Assembly (NCBI GenBank): GCA_037962975.1
Contig: CM075672.1
Location: 57,606,501-57,670,500, forward strand
Reading direction: 5' to 3'
Length of the DNA stretch: 64,000 bases
Source of the DNA: Clitoria ternatea
Taxonomy: Eukaryota > Streptophyta > Magnoliopsida > Fabales > Fabaceae
Position numbers and translations under genes: made by a program
The notes under the pieces: generated by a model
Seen by the model: the letters and a program-made list of their open reading frames with translations, nothing else
What the model was told of the DNA's origin: nothing
Database searches by the model: none
Shown: positions 1 through 9,749 of the stretch, piece by piece
How the letters are laid out: each line of letters starts with the position of its first letter
Position numbering within the stretch: the first letter of the stretch is position 1

Positions 1-507
1 CACACACATCAACGACAAGCTGGAGTTGGTCATGGAGCAGCGCTTGGTGGCACTCCTTCAGGAGTTTAAGGACCTTTTTGCATGGACTGCTGCAGACATG
101 CCTGGGATGGACCCTAATTTCTGCTACTATAAATTGTCTGTTTATCTAGAGACAAGACCGGTTGCTCAGAAGAAAAGGAGATTGGGACCGGAAAAACAAA
201 AAGCAGCGTGTGAGCAAACTGAGGAATTGTTGAAGGATAGGTTCATTAAAGAAGTCCGTTATTCATCTTGGCTCTCCAATGTAGTAATGGTGCAGAAGGC
301 CAACGGCAAATGGAGAATGTGCACAGATTATGTAGATCTCAATCGGTGTTGCCCGAAGGACCCTTATCCACTCCCAAACATCGATCGTATGGTTGATGAT
401 TCGTCTGGTTATCAATACCATAGTTTTATGGATGCTTATTCTGGGTATAATCAAATTCCGATGTGGGAGGAGGATCAAGAGAAGACGGCTTTCATCAATG
501 ACCATGG
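1..507 (+). pseudogene. pol: Tat gypsy reverse transcriptase, N-terminal part (interrupted)
   Basis: This is the first half of a Ty3/gypsy RT, read in the frame of position 26. Visible landmarks are a proline/leucine finger region followed by VVMVQKANGKWRMCTDYVDLN (about 275-350), the PKDPYPLPNID stretch, FMDAYSGYNQIPM (about 427-465) and EKTAFI just before the break. The frame has no stop up to 507. At 508 it runs into the LTR end of the copia element, so the apparent C-terminal residues of the open frame (to 559) are LTR sequence. The remaining RT, including the catalytic YIDD, is at 9750 onward. Protease and gag should lie upstream of the window. Confidence 0.85.
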
Positions 508-1275
508 TGTTATTCAAGTGGCCTCAATACTCAAGAGAGGGGGTGAATTGAGTTTTTAAAACTTTGCTTGGAATGCCTTTGAACTTGATTCTTTTATCAC
601 AAGTTTAAAGATTATGAAGGTGAAATCAAGTTTAATGCAAGAGACAATGCAAAACAAGAGGTGTACGTAGCTGAGACAATTTATCAAACACTTGGTGTGC
701 AATATTCAAGTTTAACTAATTCAAGCAAGCTTAAGTATATAAGCAATAATCAACCAACATAAATTAATTAAGTGCAGTATATGAATATAAAAGAGTAAGG
801 GAGAAGAGCTTACAAACCGATTTAACGAGTTCCTCCAACCCCGGTGTACGTCTCGACATCAAGCAACCCACTTGAAGGATTTCCACATTGAGATTTAGAG
901 ATTACAAGCTATGAGCAATTGCAGCTTCCTAGTGTCCCACACTCAAGAACTCAATCCTCACTAGCACAAGGGTAACCCACCCAATCTCTCAAACTCTCAA
1001 TACCCAAAGGTTGAACCCCAACCTTTGTGACCACTCAACCTAGAGCGAAAACCTTTGTGTTTGGTGTAGTGTTTACAAGCAAGTAACTCTCTTAATAGAG
1101 TAGATATACAAATGAATGCTCTCTCAAATTCTAACTCTCAATAAGAGAGGATATACAAGTTGAAGTTCTAAGTTTCAGAAAAATGAAACTATACAAGAAT
1201 AAAACTCACAAGACTCAAGATTTGATTTCCCTTTGATGGATTTGTGTGTTGCATTTAGTAGCTTGAAGGAGTCTT

Positions 1276-1285
1276 GCATTTATAG
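1276..1285 (-). promoter_or_regulatory. TATA box in copia LTR
   Basis: On the minus strand the sequence reads CTATAAATGC, about 100 bases downstream of the last TAATCGATTA-type motif, the position expected for the U3 promoter. The equivalent site in the other LTR (9013-9022) reads CTATAAGTGC, a one-base change. Confidence 0.6.
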
Positions 1286-1385
1286 GGCTTGGAGATGAGC
1301 ATAATGGAGTTCCTAGCCGTTGCATGTGATGGGTGTCTGAGATCTATGGAGAAATAAGTTGGTTTCCACTTAAAAAACACTTTCC

Positions 1386-1915
1386 CCAATTTCTGGCACT
1401 ACCGTAATCAATTACGCCTCGAGCTGGAACCGATTACACTTTGAATTTTTCAATGTAATTCGTGCTGTAATCGATTATCCTATCCCTGGTAATCGATTAG
1501 CTTCAACTCAGAACCTCTGTAATCGATTGTACTTCATCTTGTAATCGAATAGGACTGGCACCTGATGCATTTAATTTGGTTACGCAGCTTGGTAATCGAT
1601 TGTTCTTGTATGTAATTGATTAGTTGTCATTCCAGTAGCTTTATAATCGATTAGCTGATGTCTTGAAATTGATTAGCATAAGTACCTGATACATTTAAAT
1701 CAATTTTTCATCTTAGTAGTCGATTATCTTTATTGTGTAATCGATTAGTGTACAAACAGAAGCTATCTAATCGATAATCCTTATGTGTTTAATCGATTAG
1801 TGTACAAACAGAAGCTTCCTAATCGATTATTCTTATGTGTTTAATCGATTAGTATACAAACAGAAGCATCCTAATCGATTATTCTTGTCATCGTAATCGA
1901 TTAGCCTACGTGTTT
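1386..1915. repeat. Dispersed TAATCGATTA palindrome cluster (copia U3)
   Basis: More than a dozen exact or near-exact copies of the palindrome TAATCGATTA (many read GTAATCGATTAG) are spaced irregularly, about 15-45 bases apart, through the U3 of this LTR. The intact pairs near the left end of the element-oriented U3 are followed by variable linkers such as gtacaaacagaagc. The other LTR carries the same cluster at about 9146-9645. Confidence 0.85.
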
Positions 1916-2012
1916 TTGCAGGTCTGATGCTGTTTCTTGTTTCTTCAAGAGTTTCTTCAATATTCCTTTGTCATTATCAAAATCTATGAACCTGAAAGCA
2001 TATTCAATCACA

Positions 2013-2026
2013 TTCTCCCCCTTTTT
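2013..2026 (-). other. Polypurine tract of the copia element
   Basis: On the minus strand the bases next to the 3' LTR read AAAAAGGGGGAGAA, the classic SIRE-type plus-strand primer. Positions 2027-2581 between this tract and the ORF at 2582 contain a second A/T-rich stretch with a PPT-like run at 2355-2368 but no gene that I can support. Confidence 0.85.
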
Positions 2027-2581
2027 GATGATGAAAAATAGTGTTCATCTCTTGAGGGTTGTTAGTTCAAATAACTTATCTATTATTGCTAATTCTATCT
2101 ACTAAAGCATATTCAAAATCTGCACAATGTTATCTTTTTATCTTGAGCATTATCTTTATATCTATTTTTCAGGTTCTATATTATCTCTTAATCAATATTT
2201 CAAATTTTTGCATTATCTCTTAGTACTTCAAATCTCCCCCTATCTAAAGGAATCTATGCCTTAGAGATAATTATCCAATTTAACCACTTGTTATTATCAC
2301 TTATTTTTAGTAGTCAATTCTTATTATTAGGAAGCAGATGAATAAGTACTTCTCCCCCTTTGGAATCATCAAAAATAATAATGCAAATAGAGACATATAC
2401 AAAAAAACTTTTATTCATTGTAGCAGAAAGGGAAATTACAGAAATGGAAATTGTGCAGAACATGGAGCAACAAAACTCATAAAATGGATCTAATTATCTG
2501 GATTAAAAAAATAAAGCTCAAAAATCTGGTGAGATAGCTCATCATAACATTGTTGCATTATTTCAAAGTGTTGCTGCTCAG

Positions 2582-3553
2582 TCATTGAAAACTCTTAAGA
2601 GAGTTCTCAATTCGGTCGAACCGACGGCCAAGGTGTGCATAGAGGGAGGCGAAGGGGTCAGCGGGGACGTCTAGTGTAGCTTGTAGTGCAGGAGAAGGAG
2701 GGACCGGTTCATCAGCAGGGGCTTCATAGGGGGCATTAGCATGTAGTCCATCCATCTTGGACATCCAAACCCCATGAGTAAGCATTAAGCCCAGCTTTGT
2801 GAGATGGTGGGTGCCAATGCAAGCTTTGGGAGGCACCTTCTTCGATAACTCGCCAGCCAAATCAACTCCAACAGCTTTAAAGATTTTAGTGAGCAAGATG
2901 GCATAGGGGAGTTTTTGTTGGTGTTTGGCTTGGAGCATGTGCAGCTTGAGCATTTGAACCCAATTGATATCTTTTTGGTTTTTCACTGCCCACATTAGGA
3001 GAACATCATCCTCCTCTACCAAAGCATAGTTCCCACCATGAGGAACCAATATCTTTACCAGAAAAAAGTGAAGGAGACGGTTGTTCATAGTTAGGTGACC
3101 TACCAACTTATAGTTGCTCCTTGGGAGGTTAGCTCTCCACAGCGATTGGCGTGCAGCAATGGCATTGAAGTCCCATTCGTCCTCGGGATCTCCTCCAGCA
3201 AATTCAGCGTCATTGAGCGGAAGAAGAGAGATTTCCGTCAATTTAGCATTGGTGAGTCTTAAGGTCACATTCTTGACCTTGGATTCAAGCAACCCATCTA
3301 CGAGCCTTAGGTTGCAGTAGAAAACTCTAACAAGCTCTGGATAGTAAAATTCCTCCTTGAGGGTGAGGAAAGGGAAAAGATTATAGTGGTGGAGGTTTTG
3401 GGTGAAGGTGAAGCTTGGATGGTTGAAGATTTCTTCATTGATGTAGTGGGGAGAGATGATGTCTTTCTCAGAAAAATTCTTAATAAAATTTTGGAGGTCT
3501 CCAGGAGAGGAGAAAAATCTGGAGAAGTCTAAGGGGCTGTTAGCTTGGGCCAT
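2582..3553 (-). CDS. Env-position ORF of the copia element, putative plant transposon protein-like domain
   Basis: This is an intact ORF of 323 residues lying downstream of pol in the place where SIRE elements carry an envelope-like gene. I see no convincing signal peptide, transmembrane helix or coiled coil, so a fusogenic role is not supported. The middle and C-terminal parts (around residues 70-90 and 155-240: a PELVRVFY segment, an NNRLLHFFLVKI segment, WVQMLKLHML and LPYAILLTKIF) resemble the plant-specific putative plant transposon protein family found in Athila env-position ORFs. The diverged gene at 45342-45978 has the same layout. The start ATG (3553) overlaps the end of the pol frame by 14 bases in another frame, so reinitiation or leaky scanning is possible. 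The C-terminus is proline- and alanine-rich. Function unknown. Confidence 0.7.
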   Translation of the reverse strand: MAQANSPLDFSRFFSSPGDLQNFIKNFSEKDIISPHYINEEIFNHPSFTFTQNLHHYNLFPFLTLKEEFYYPELVRVFYCNLRLVDGLLESKVKNVTLRLTNAKLTEISLLPLNDAEFAGGDPEDEWDFNAIAARQSLWRANLPRSNYKLVGHLTMNNRLLHFFLVKILVPHGGNYALVEEDDVLLMWAVKNQKDINWVQMLKLHMLQAKHQQKLPYAILLTKIFKAVGVDLAGELSKKVPPKACIGTHHLTKLGLMLTHGVWMSKMDGLHANAPYEAPADEPVPPSPALQATLDVPADPFASLYAHLGRRFDRIENSLKSFQ

Positions 3554-5194
3554 GGAGGACCGTGCCCTCTTGACTGAGGTTTAGCGGTTTGGTGAATATA
3601 TCAGCAAGTTGTTTAGTGGTCTCAACATGTTCAAGTACACAATCACCCTTTAATACATGATCCCTAATGAAATGATGTCGAATTTCAATATGTTTGGTTC
3701 TTGAATGCATTACAGGATTCTTTGAAATATTTATAGCACTTATGTTATCACATTTAAGAGGCACATGGTCTAGTACAATACCAAAATCTAGGAGTGACAT
3801 GTTCTGCCTCAGCTGTTGATAATGCAACACTCACTTGTTTCTTGCTATGCCAAGATAAAAGAGAACTACCAAGCAAGTGACATGTTCCACTAGTGCTCTT
3901 TTTATCAAGCTTACATCCTGCAAAGTCAGAGTCAGAGTATCCAACTAAAGTGCATTCAACCCCTTTGGGGTACCATAATCCAACATTTTGAGTTCCAACA
4001 AGATATTTCATTATCCTTTTTACTGCAGTTAGGTGTGATTCTTTTGGGCATGCTTGATATCTTGCACACATACAAACAACAAACGTTATATCCGGTCTAC
4101 TGGCGGTTAAGTAAAGTAAAGATCCAATCGTACCTCTATATTTTGTGAGTTCAACATCCTTACCCTTCTCATCCTTGTCCAAATAACATGAAGTGCCCAT
4201 AAGTGTGGCAGTGTCTTTTGCCTTGTCCATGTTGAATTTCCTAAGCAATTCCTTACAATACTTTGATTGACTAATGAAAGTTCCTTCATTTGTTTGCTTA
4301 ATTTGTAGTCCAAGGAAGAAAGTGAGTTCCCCTATCATGGACATTTCAAATTCATCCTGCATTAGCTTAGCAAACTCTTTGCACAATGATTCATTAGTGG
4401 CACCAAAGATTATATCATCCACATATATTTAAACCAATAGTATGTCATTTTTCTTGTGCTTGATAAATAATGTTGTATCAATCTTTCCTCTTTCAAAATT
4501 GTTTTCTAAAAGGAATTTACTTAATCTTTTATACCAAGCTCTTGGAGCTTGTTTTAAACCATATAATGCTTTCTTTAGTTTGAAAACATGATTTGGAAAT
4601 TGGTAGTTTTCAAAACCTAGAGGTTGATACACATACACTTCCTCTTGAATGTATCCATTCAAGAAAGCACTCTTGACATCTATTTGGTACAGTTTAAAGT
4701 CCTTACAACATGTAAAGGCTAACAATAATCTTATGGCTTCTAGTCTAGCTATGGGAGTATACGTCTCTTCATAATCAATACCTTCTTCTTGATTGTAACC
4801 TTTAGCTACTAGTCTAGCTTTGTTCCTTGTGATTATACCATTCTCATCTAATTTATTCCTAAACACCCATTTTGTTCCTATTATTTAGTGATCATTGGGT
4901 TTTGGCACTAGTTCCCAAACTTCATTTCTTTCAAATTGATTCAATTCTTCTTGCATGACCAACATCTAATGTTCATCAATAATAGCTTCATCAATGCATT
5001 TGGGTTCTATTTGTGATACAAAGGCTAAATTTATTACTTGCATTTCTAATGGGGTTTCGAGTACTTACACCTTTTGTCATTTCACCAATGACTTTGTCTA
5101 AGGGATGATCCTTCAAAGTGATCCATTGTTGTGGTTCCTCATGTTGTGTTGTTTCTCCTTCATTGTTGCCTTCCTCTTTATTATCCAAGCTCAT
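3540..5194 (-). pseudogene. pol: Copia reverse transcriptase and RNase H (broken)
   Basis: Read on the minus strand. RT starts about 4990-4870, then gives a clear block with KARLVAKGYNQEEGIDYEET, a DVKSAFLNG motif and LYGLKQAPRAWY, and the catalytic YVDD at 4414-4425. An in-frame TAA at 4429-4431 falls immediately before that motif. RNase H follows: SLLYLTASRPDI, the YSDSDFAG motif and STAEAEH, with a frameshift near 3800, after which the C-terminal RNase H (IEIRHHFIRD, LADIFTKPL) continues to 3540. Further stops interrupt 4866-5000. The RT is clearly Ty1/copia, placed after integrase. Not functional as it stands. Confidence 0.9.
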
Positions 5195-6112
5195 TTCTTG
5201 GAATATACCTACAAGGTCATCAACATCTTCCTTTCTCGGGGAGTTATGACTATTTTCATCAAATTTGACATGAATGGACTCCTCAATGTTGTTTGTTTAT
5301 TTGTTAAAGATTCGATAAGATTTACCAGATTGTGAATATCCTAGGAAGATTGCCTCATCAGCTTTTGCATCAAACTTTCCTAGATTATCTTTTCCATTAT
5401 TGAGCATAAAGCATTTACATCCAAAAATATAAAAATATGAAATGTTGGGTTTTCTTCCCTTGTAAAGTTCATAGGGGGTTTTCTTTAGAATAGGCCTTAT
5501 TAAACATCTATTCGTAAGATGACAAGCGGTATTTACCGTATCGGCCCAAAAATATTTCACAATGTTGTTTTCATTTAACATGGTTCTTGCAAGCTCCACT
5601 AAAGATCTATTTTTCCTTTCAATTACTCCATTTTGTTGTGGAGTTCTAGGAGCTGAAAAATTGTAATTGATACCATGTTTTTCATAAAAATTTTCAAAAT
5701 ATTGATTTTCAAATTCTCCCCCGTGATCGGTTCTAATGGATGCTATTCTTGAATTTTTCTCATTTTGGATAATCTTAGCAAGTTTCTTGAATGCATTATA
5801 TGCTTTATTTTTATGAGCAAGAAACAAGGTCCATGTATATCTTGAATAATCATCTACAATCACTAGACCATAGTAATTACCACCAAAGCTTTTGATTTTG
5901 GAAGGTCCAAATAGATCCATGTGCAAAAGTTGTAAAGGCTTTTGAGTGGAAACAATGTTTTTAGCTTGAAATGATGCCTTTACTTGTTTTCCCTTTTGAC
6001 ATGCATCACAAAATTTGTTTTCAAATTTAAGCTTTGGTAAACCAATTACTAATTCTTTAGAAACAAGTTTATTTAAATAGTTTACATGTATATGAGCTAT
6101 TCTTCTATGTCA
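5195..6112 (-). pseudogene. pol: Copia integrase (zinc-binding region and DDE core, broken)
   Basis: The open block 5926-5297 carries the integrase core: MHMDLFGP, DDYSRYTW, RTDHGGEFEN and the PQQNGVIERKNR stretch with the catalytic glutamate, followed by the ANTACHLTNR-like and FGCKCF region. Upstream (6112-5927) an HRRIAH block and a DACQKGKQ block form the His/Cys zinc-binding N-terminus (GAG-pre-integrase), separated from the protease region by an in-frame TGA near 6112. The order protease-integrase-RT is diagnostic for Ty1/copia. The C-terminal extension is damaged by stops before 5194. Confidence 0.88.
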
Positions 6113-6538
6113 TAGCCAAGTTTCATCCTCTCTAGTCATAAAGCATTGTACATCATTTGAGGACAAACTATCCATATTAATCATGTAAATATTATCAATT
6201 CTTTGACCTACAAACTTGATTTCCTTATTAATCTTATGTTCAATTATGCAACAGTTTAATTCAAACAAAACTCTATATCCTTTGTCACATAATTGACTAA
6301 TGCTAAGTAAATTGTGTTTGAGGCCTTCAACATACAATACATCACTAATAGAAGTAGAAGAATTCTTACCAATGTTTCCAATGCCTAGTATTCTCCCTTT
6401 GGTGTTATCTCCATAGGTGACACTTCCTTTCCTTTTGGGAGTGAATGATGTGAATTTCCTTATATCTCCCGTCATATGCTTTGAACACCCACTATCCAAA
6501 TACCAATGGGTGTTGCTTGCCTTGAAGCATACCTGCAA
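6110..6538 (-). pseudogene. pol: Copia aspartic protease region
   Basis: The open block of about 142 residues holds HWYLDSGCSKHMTG, the D-S-G active-site form typical of Ty1/copia proteases, followed by the VTYGDN and LSISQLCDKGY segments that lead into the pre-integrase domain. The frame ends at a TGA close to the HRR zinc-binding start. It is separated from the gag stop (6568) by about 30 bases, so gag and pol are probably distinct frames or need readthrough, as in many SIRE-type elements. Confidence 0.85.
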
Positions 6539-6567
6539 AACAAGATTAATTTAGAGAACTAGGTACC

Positions 6568-8205
6568 CTATTGTATGTTGGGTCCTTTTAGGTTAGTTTG
6601 TCGTAATGTCCCTTTAGGAACCCACACCTTTCTAATAACCTTTGGTCCTAATTTTCTAACATTACAATTTGAAGAGTTATGACCTTTAAAACCATAATGA
6701 TTGCATATCATGAAAGTTGATGATGATTTCCTAGGTGGTATAAAGAAGTTTTTGTAAAATGTTTCCTTTTTGGTGGAGTTGTATCCCAAACCGGTTTCAC
6801 CAAGCATACATCTTTGGTTTCCAAGTAATATATTTAAGTTATCTTTACCATTTGTAAATTTTTCTAATGTTCTATTTAAATCTAAAACCTTGGTTTCTAG
6901 AATGTCACACTTCTTTACAAATTCACACGGTTTGGTCCTAGAGCATGCTTGAACATTTTCTAATTCATCTTTCAAACATTTATTTTCTTTACAAACTTCT
7001 ATAAGGTCCTTCTCAAGAGTGTCAATGGTTTTTCTTGACAATTTGTATTTACTAGAAAGCTTGATAAATTTATCATACAACTCTTCAAAAGCATCTAGTA
7101 ATTCATTCTTATCTAAATCAAGAAGACTTACCTCATTATCTTCTTCTTGGTGATTTGCCATTAAGCAGAGATTTGCTTCTTCACTTTCGGACTCATCGGA
7201 GCTACTTACATCGTTTTCATCCCAAGCGATGTAAGCTCTTCTTCTTCCTCTTTTCTCCTTGCTCTTCTTCTTAAGATTTGGGCAATCCGCCTTGAAGTGT
7301 CCTTCCTTGCCACATTCAAAACAGCTTGGTGAAGAAGAAGACTCATTAGAAATAGGTTTCTTACCTTGGGGTTTGAAGTTCTTTTGGAATCTTTTATTTT
7401 TCATGAATTTTCCAAATCTCTTTACAAACAACCCAAATTCTTCCTCTTCGTCAAGGTCACTACATAATTCTTCTTCATGTGTAGAAGTGGTCTTGAGAGC
7501 TAAGCCTTTCTTCTTAGAGGATTTTTTTTCTTCCTCCGCTTGCTTCAAATCTCTTAGTTCTTGCTCTTGCTCTTGAAGCTTTCCAAAGAGTATGGCAAGA
7601 GACATCTCATTGATACTTGGGGATTGTTTGATGGTAGTGACAAGAGGTTGCCATTCCTTGCTAAGACTTTTCAAAACTTTATGCACAAGCTCTTTGTTAG
7701 TATATACTTTTCTAAGAGTAATAAGGTGATTTATTATAAGTGTAAATCTCTTTTGCATTTCTACAATGGTTTCTCCGGCACTTATCCTAAAACTCTTATA
7801 TTGAGTAGTCAAGGTACTAATCTTGGAGTCTTTTACATCACTAGTACCTTCATGGGTTACTTGTAAAGTATTCCATATTTCCTTGGCCGGTTGACAAGTC
7901 ATTACTCTAAAGAATTCATCGGGTCCTAAAGCAAGAGTAATGAGGTTTTTAGCCTTATAGTTGTATTGAACTTTCTTTTCTTCATCATTAGTCCACTCAT
8001 CCATGGGTTTCTCAACATTCTTGTCATTAATAGTATGCATAGGTATATATGGACCATTTTCAATGGCATTCCAAACTCTTAGATCAATGGATTGAATAAA
8101 AATTTTCATTCTTTCCTTCCAAAACGCATAACCTTCCCCATTGAAAGCGGGAGGTCTATTTGTGGCACCACCCTTAGGAAAAAGATTTAGAGAACTTGAG
8201 GCCAT
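6568..8205 (-). CDS. gag: Copia Gag polyprotein, intact
   Basis: An uninterrupted ORF of 545 residues, starting at the ATG at 8205 in a good plant context (AAGATGGCC), about 43 bases downstream of the PBS. Residues 1-200 form the copia Gag region (FNGEGYAFWKERMKIFIQ, then TLALGPDEF and ITLRKVYTNKELV), consistent with the UBN2/retrotran-gag families. A lysine-rich linker follows. One proper CCHC zinc knuckle is present (CFECGKEGHFKADC), then an acidic serine-rich stretch, a heptad-like coiled-coil segment, and a second knuckle in which one cysteine is replaced by tyrosine (CNHYGFKGHNSSNC). Gag forms the virus-like particle and binds RNA. It is better preserved than pol. The related shortened Gag is at 38613-39731. 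Confidence 0.9.
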   Translation of the reverse strand: MASSSLNLFPKGGATNRPPAFNGEGYAFWKERMKIFIQSIDLRVWNAIENGPYIPMHTINDKNVEKPMDEWTNDEEKKVQYNYKAKNLITLALGPDEFFRVMTCQPAKEIWNTLQVTHEGTSDVKDSKISTLTTQYKSFRISAGETIVEMQKRFTLIINHLITLRKVYTNKELVHKVLKSLSKEWQPLVTTIKQSPSINEMSLAILFGKLQEQEQELRDLKQAEEEKKSSKKKGLALKTTSTHEEELCSDLDEEEEFGLFVKRFGKFMKNKRFQKNFKPQGKKPISNESSSSPSCFECGKEGHFKADCPNLKKKSKEKRGRRRAYIAWDENDVSSSDESESEEANLCLMANHQEEDNEVSLLDLDKNELLDAFEELYDKFIKLSSKYKLSRKTIDTLEKDLIEVCKENKCLKDELENVQACSRTKPCEFVKKCDILETKVLDLNRTLEKFTNGKDNLNILLGNQRCMLGETGLGYNSTKKETFYKNFFIPPRKSSSTFMICNHYGFKGHNSSNCNVRKLGPKVIRKVWVPKGTLRQTNLKGPNIQ

Positions 8206-8247
8206 CTTATCTCTTGAAGTTGTTAAGCTTGATCTACCAAGAGTCAA

Positions 8248-8259
8248 GCTCTGCTACCA
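8248..8259 (-). other. Primer binding site (initiator tRNA-Met type)
   Basis: On the minus strand the sequence two bases after the 5' LTR reads TGGTAGCAGAGC, one mismatch from the TGGTATCAGAGC complementary to plant initiator tRNA-Met. The element at 36466 has the exact motif in the same place. Confidence 0.85.
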
Positions 8260-8261
8260 CT

Positions 8262-9749
8262 TGTTATTCAAGTGGGGGGTGAATTGAGTTCTTGAAACTT
8301 TGCTTGGAATGCCTTTGAACTTGATTCTTTTATCACAAGTTTAAAGATTATGAAGGTGAAATCAAGTTTAATGCAAGAGATAATGCAAAACAAGAGGTGT
8401 ACGTAGCTGAGACAATTTGTCAAACACTTGGTGTGCAATATTCAAGGTTAACTAATTCAAACAAGCTTAAGTATATAAGCCACAATCAACCAACACAAAT
8501 CAATTAAGTGAAGTATATGAATATAAAAGAGTAAGGGAGAAGATCTTGCAAACCGATTTAACGAGTTCCACCAACCCCGGTGTACGTCTCGCCTTCAAGC
8601 AACCCACTTGAAGGATTTCCACTATTGAGATTTAGAGATTACAAGCTATGAGCAATTGCAGCTTCCTAGTGTCCCACACTCAAGAACTCAATCCTCACTA
8701 GCACAAGGGTAACCCACCCAATCTCTCAAACTCTCAATACCCAAAGGTTAAACCCCAACCTTTGTGACCACTCAACCTAGAGTGAAAACCTTTGTGTTTG
8801 GTGTAGTGTTTACAAGCAAGTAACTCTCTTAATAGAGTAAATATACAAATGAATGCTCTCTCAAATTCTAACTCTCAACAAGAGAGGATATACAAGTTGA
8901 AGTTCTAAGTTTCAGAAAAATGAAACTATACAAGAATAAAACTCACAAGACTCAAGATTTGATTTCCCTTTGATGGATTTGTGTGTTGCATTTAGTAGCT
9001 TGAAGGAGTCTTGCACTTATAGGGCTTGGAGATGAGCATAATGGAGTTCCTAGCCGTTGCATGTGATGGGTGTCTGAGATCTATAGAGAAATGAGTTGGT
9101 TTCCACTTAAAAAGCACTTTCCCCAATTTCTGGCACTACCATAATCAATTACGCCTCGAGCTGTAACCGATTACACTTTGAATTTTTCAATGTAATTCGT
9201 GCTGTAATCGATTAGCCTATTCCTGGTAATCGATTAGCTTCAACTAAGAACCTCTATAATCGATTGTACTTCATCTTGTAATCGACTAGGACTGGCACCT
9301 GATGCATTTAATTTGGTTATGTAGCTTGGTAATCGATTGTTCTTGTATGTAATCAATTAGTTGTCATTCCAGTAGCTTTATAATCGATTAGTTGATGTCT
9401 TGCAATCGATTAGCATAAGTACCTGATACATTTAAATCAATTTTTCATCTTAGTAATCGATTATCTTTATTGTGTAATCGATTAGTGTACAAACAGAAGC
9501 TATCTAATCGATTATCCTTATGTGTTTAATCCATTAGTGTACAAACAGAAGCTTCCTAATCGATTATTCTTATGTGTTTAATCGATTAATATACAAACAG
9601 AAGCTTCCTAATCGATTATTCTTGTCGTCGTAATCGATTAGCCTGCGTGTTTTTGCAGGTCTGACGCTGTTTCTTGTTTCTCCAAGAGTTTCTTCAATAT
9701 TCCTTTGTCATTATCAAAATCTGTGAACCTGAAAGCATATTCAAACACA
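8262..9749 (-). repeat. 5' LTR of the SIRE-like copia element
   Basis: Partner of the LTR at 508-2012. It begins TGTTATTC on the plus strand and ends AACACA. It lacks the 18-bp stretch at the PBS-proximal end that the other copy and related LTRs keep, so that deletion most likely happened after insertion. It carries the same U3 cluster of TAATCGATTA motifs (about 9146-9645) and, on the minus strand, an AGTG-TGGGA-CACT hairpin (8668-8680). Confidence 0.92.

Larger units (their letters stand above)
508..2012 (-). repeat. 3' LTR of the SIRE-like copia element
   Basis: The sequence starts TGTTATTC and ends ATCACA. It matches 8262-9749 along its length with scattered substitutions. It keeps an 18-bp stretch (about 521-538) that is missing from the other LTR; the same stretch type is present at the ends of other SIRE-type LTRs here (17022-17059 and 38531-38557), so this copy is the ancestral form. 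In element orientation the U3 holds a dense set of TAATCGATTA-like decamers (about 1386-1915), and a TATA-like CTATAAATGC lies at 1276-1285 on the minus strand. Confidence 0.92.
508..9749 (-). mobile_element. SIRE-like Ty1/copia retrotransposon with env-position ORF, inserted in the Tat RT
   Basis: The element is 9242 bp, bounded by LTRs at 508-2012 and 8262-9749 that begin TG and end CA. Reading on the minus strand the order is 5' LTR, PBS of the initiator-Met type, gag, protease, integrase, RT-RNase H, an extra ORF, a purine-rich PPT and the 3' LTR. Integrase before RT defines Ty1/copia. The large gag, the extra ORF after pol and the PPT form point to the SIRE/Maximus lineage. The presumptive 5-bp target duplication is degenerate (catgg at 503-507, cgcgg at 9750-9754). 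The LTR copies differ at many sites and pol carries stops, so this is an old insertion, although gag and the 3' ORF are still open. Confidence 0.9.

Noticed and set aside
2582..3553. Calling the copia 3' ORF a true envelope gene
   Set aside because: No signal peptide, hydrophobic fusion region or membrane anchor is visible. Only position supports the label, so I describe it as env-position.
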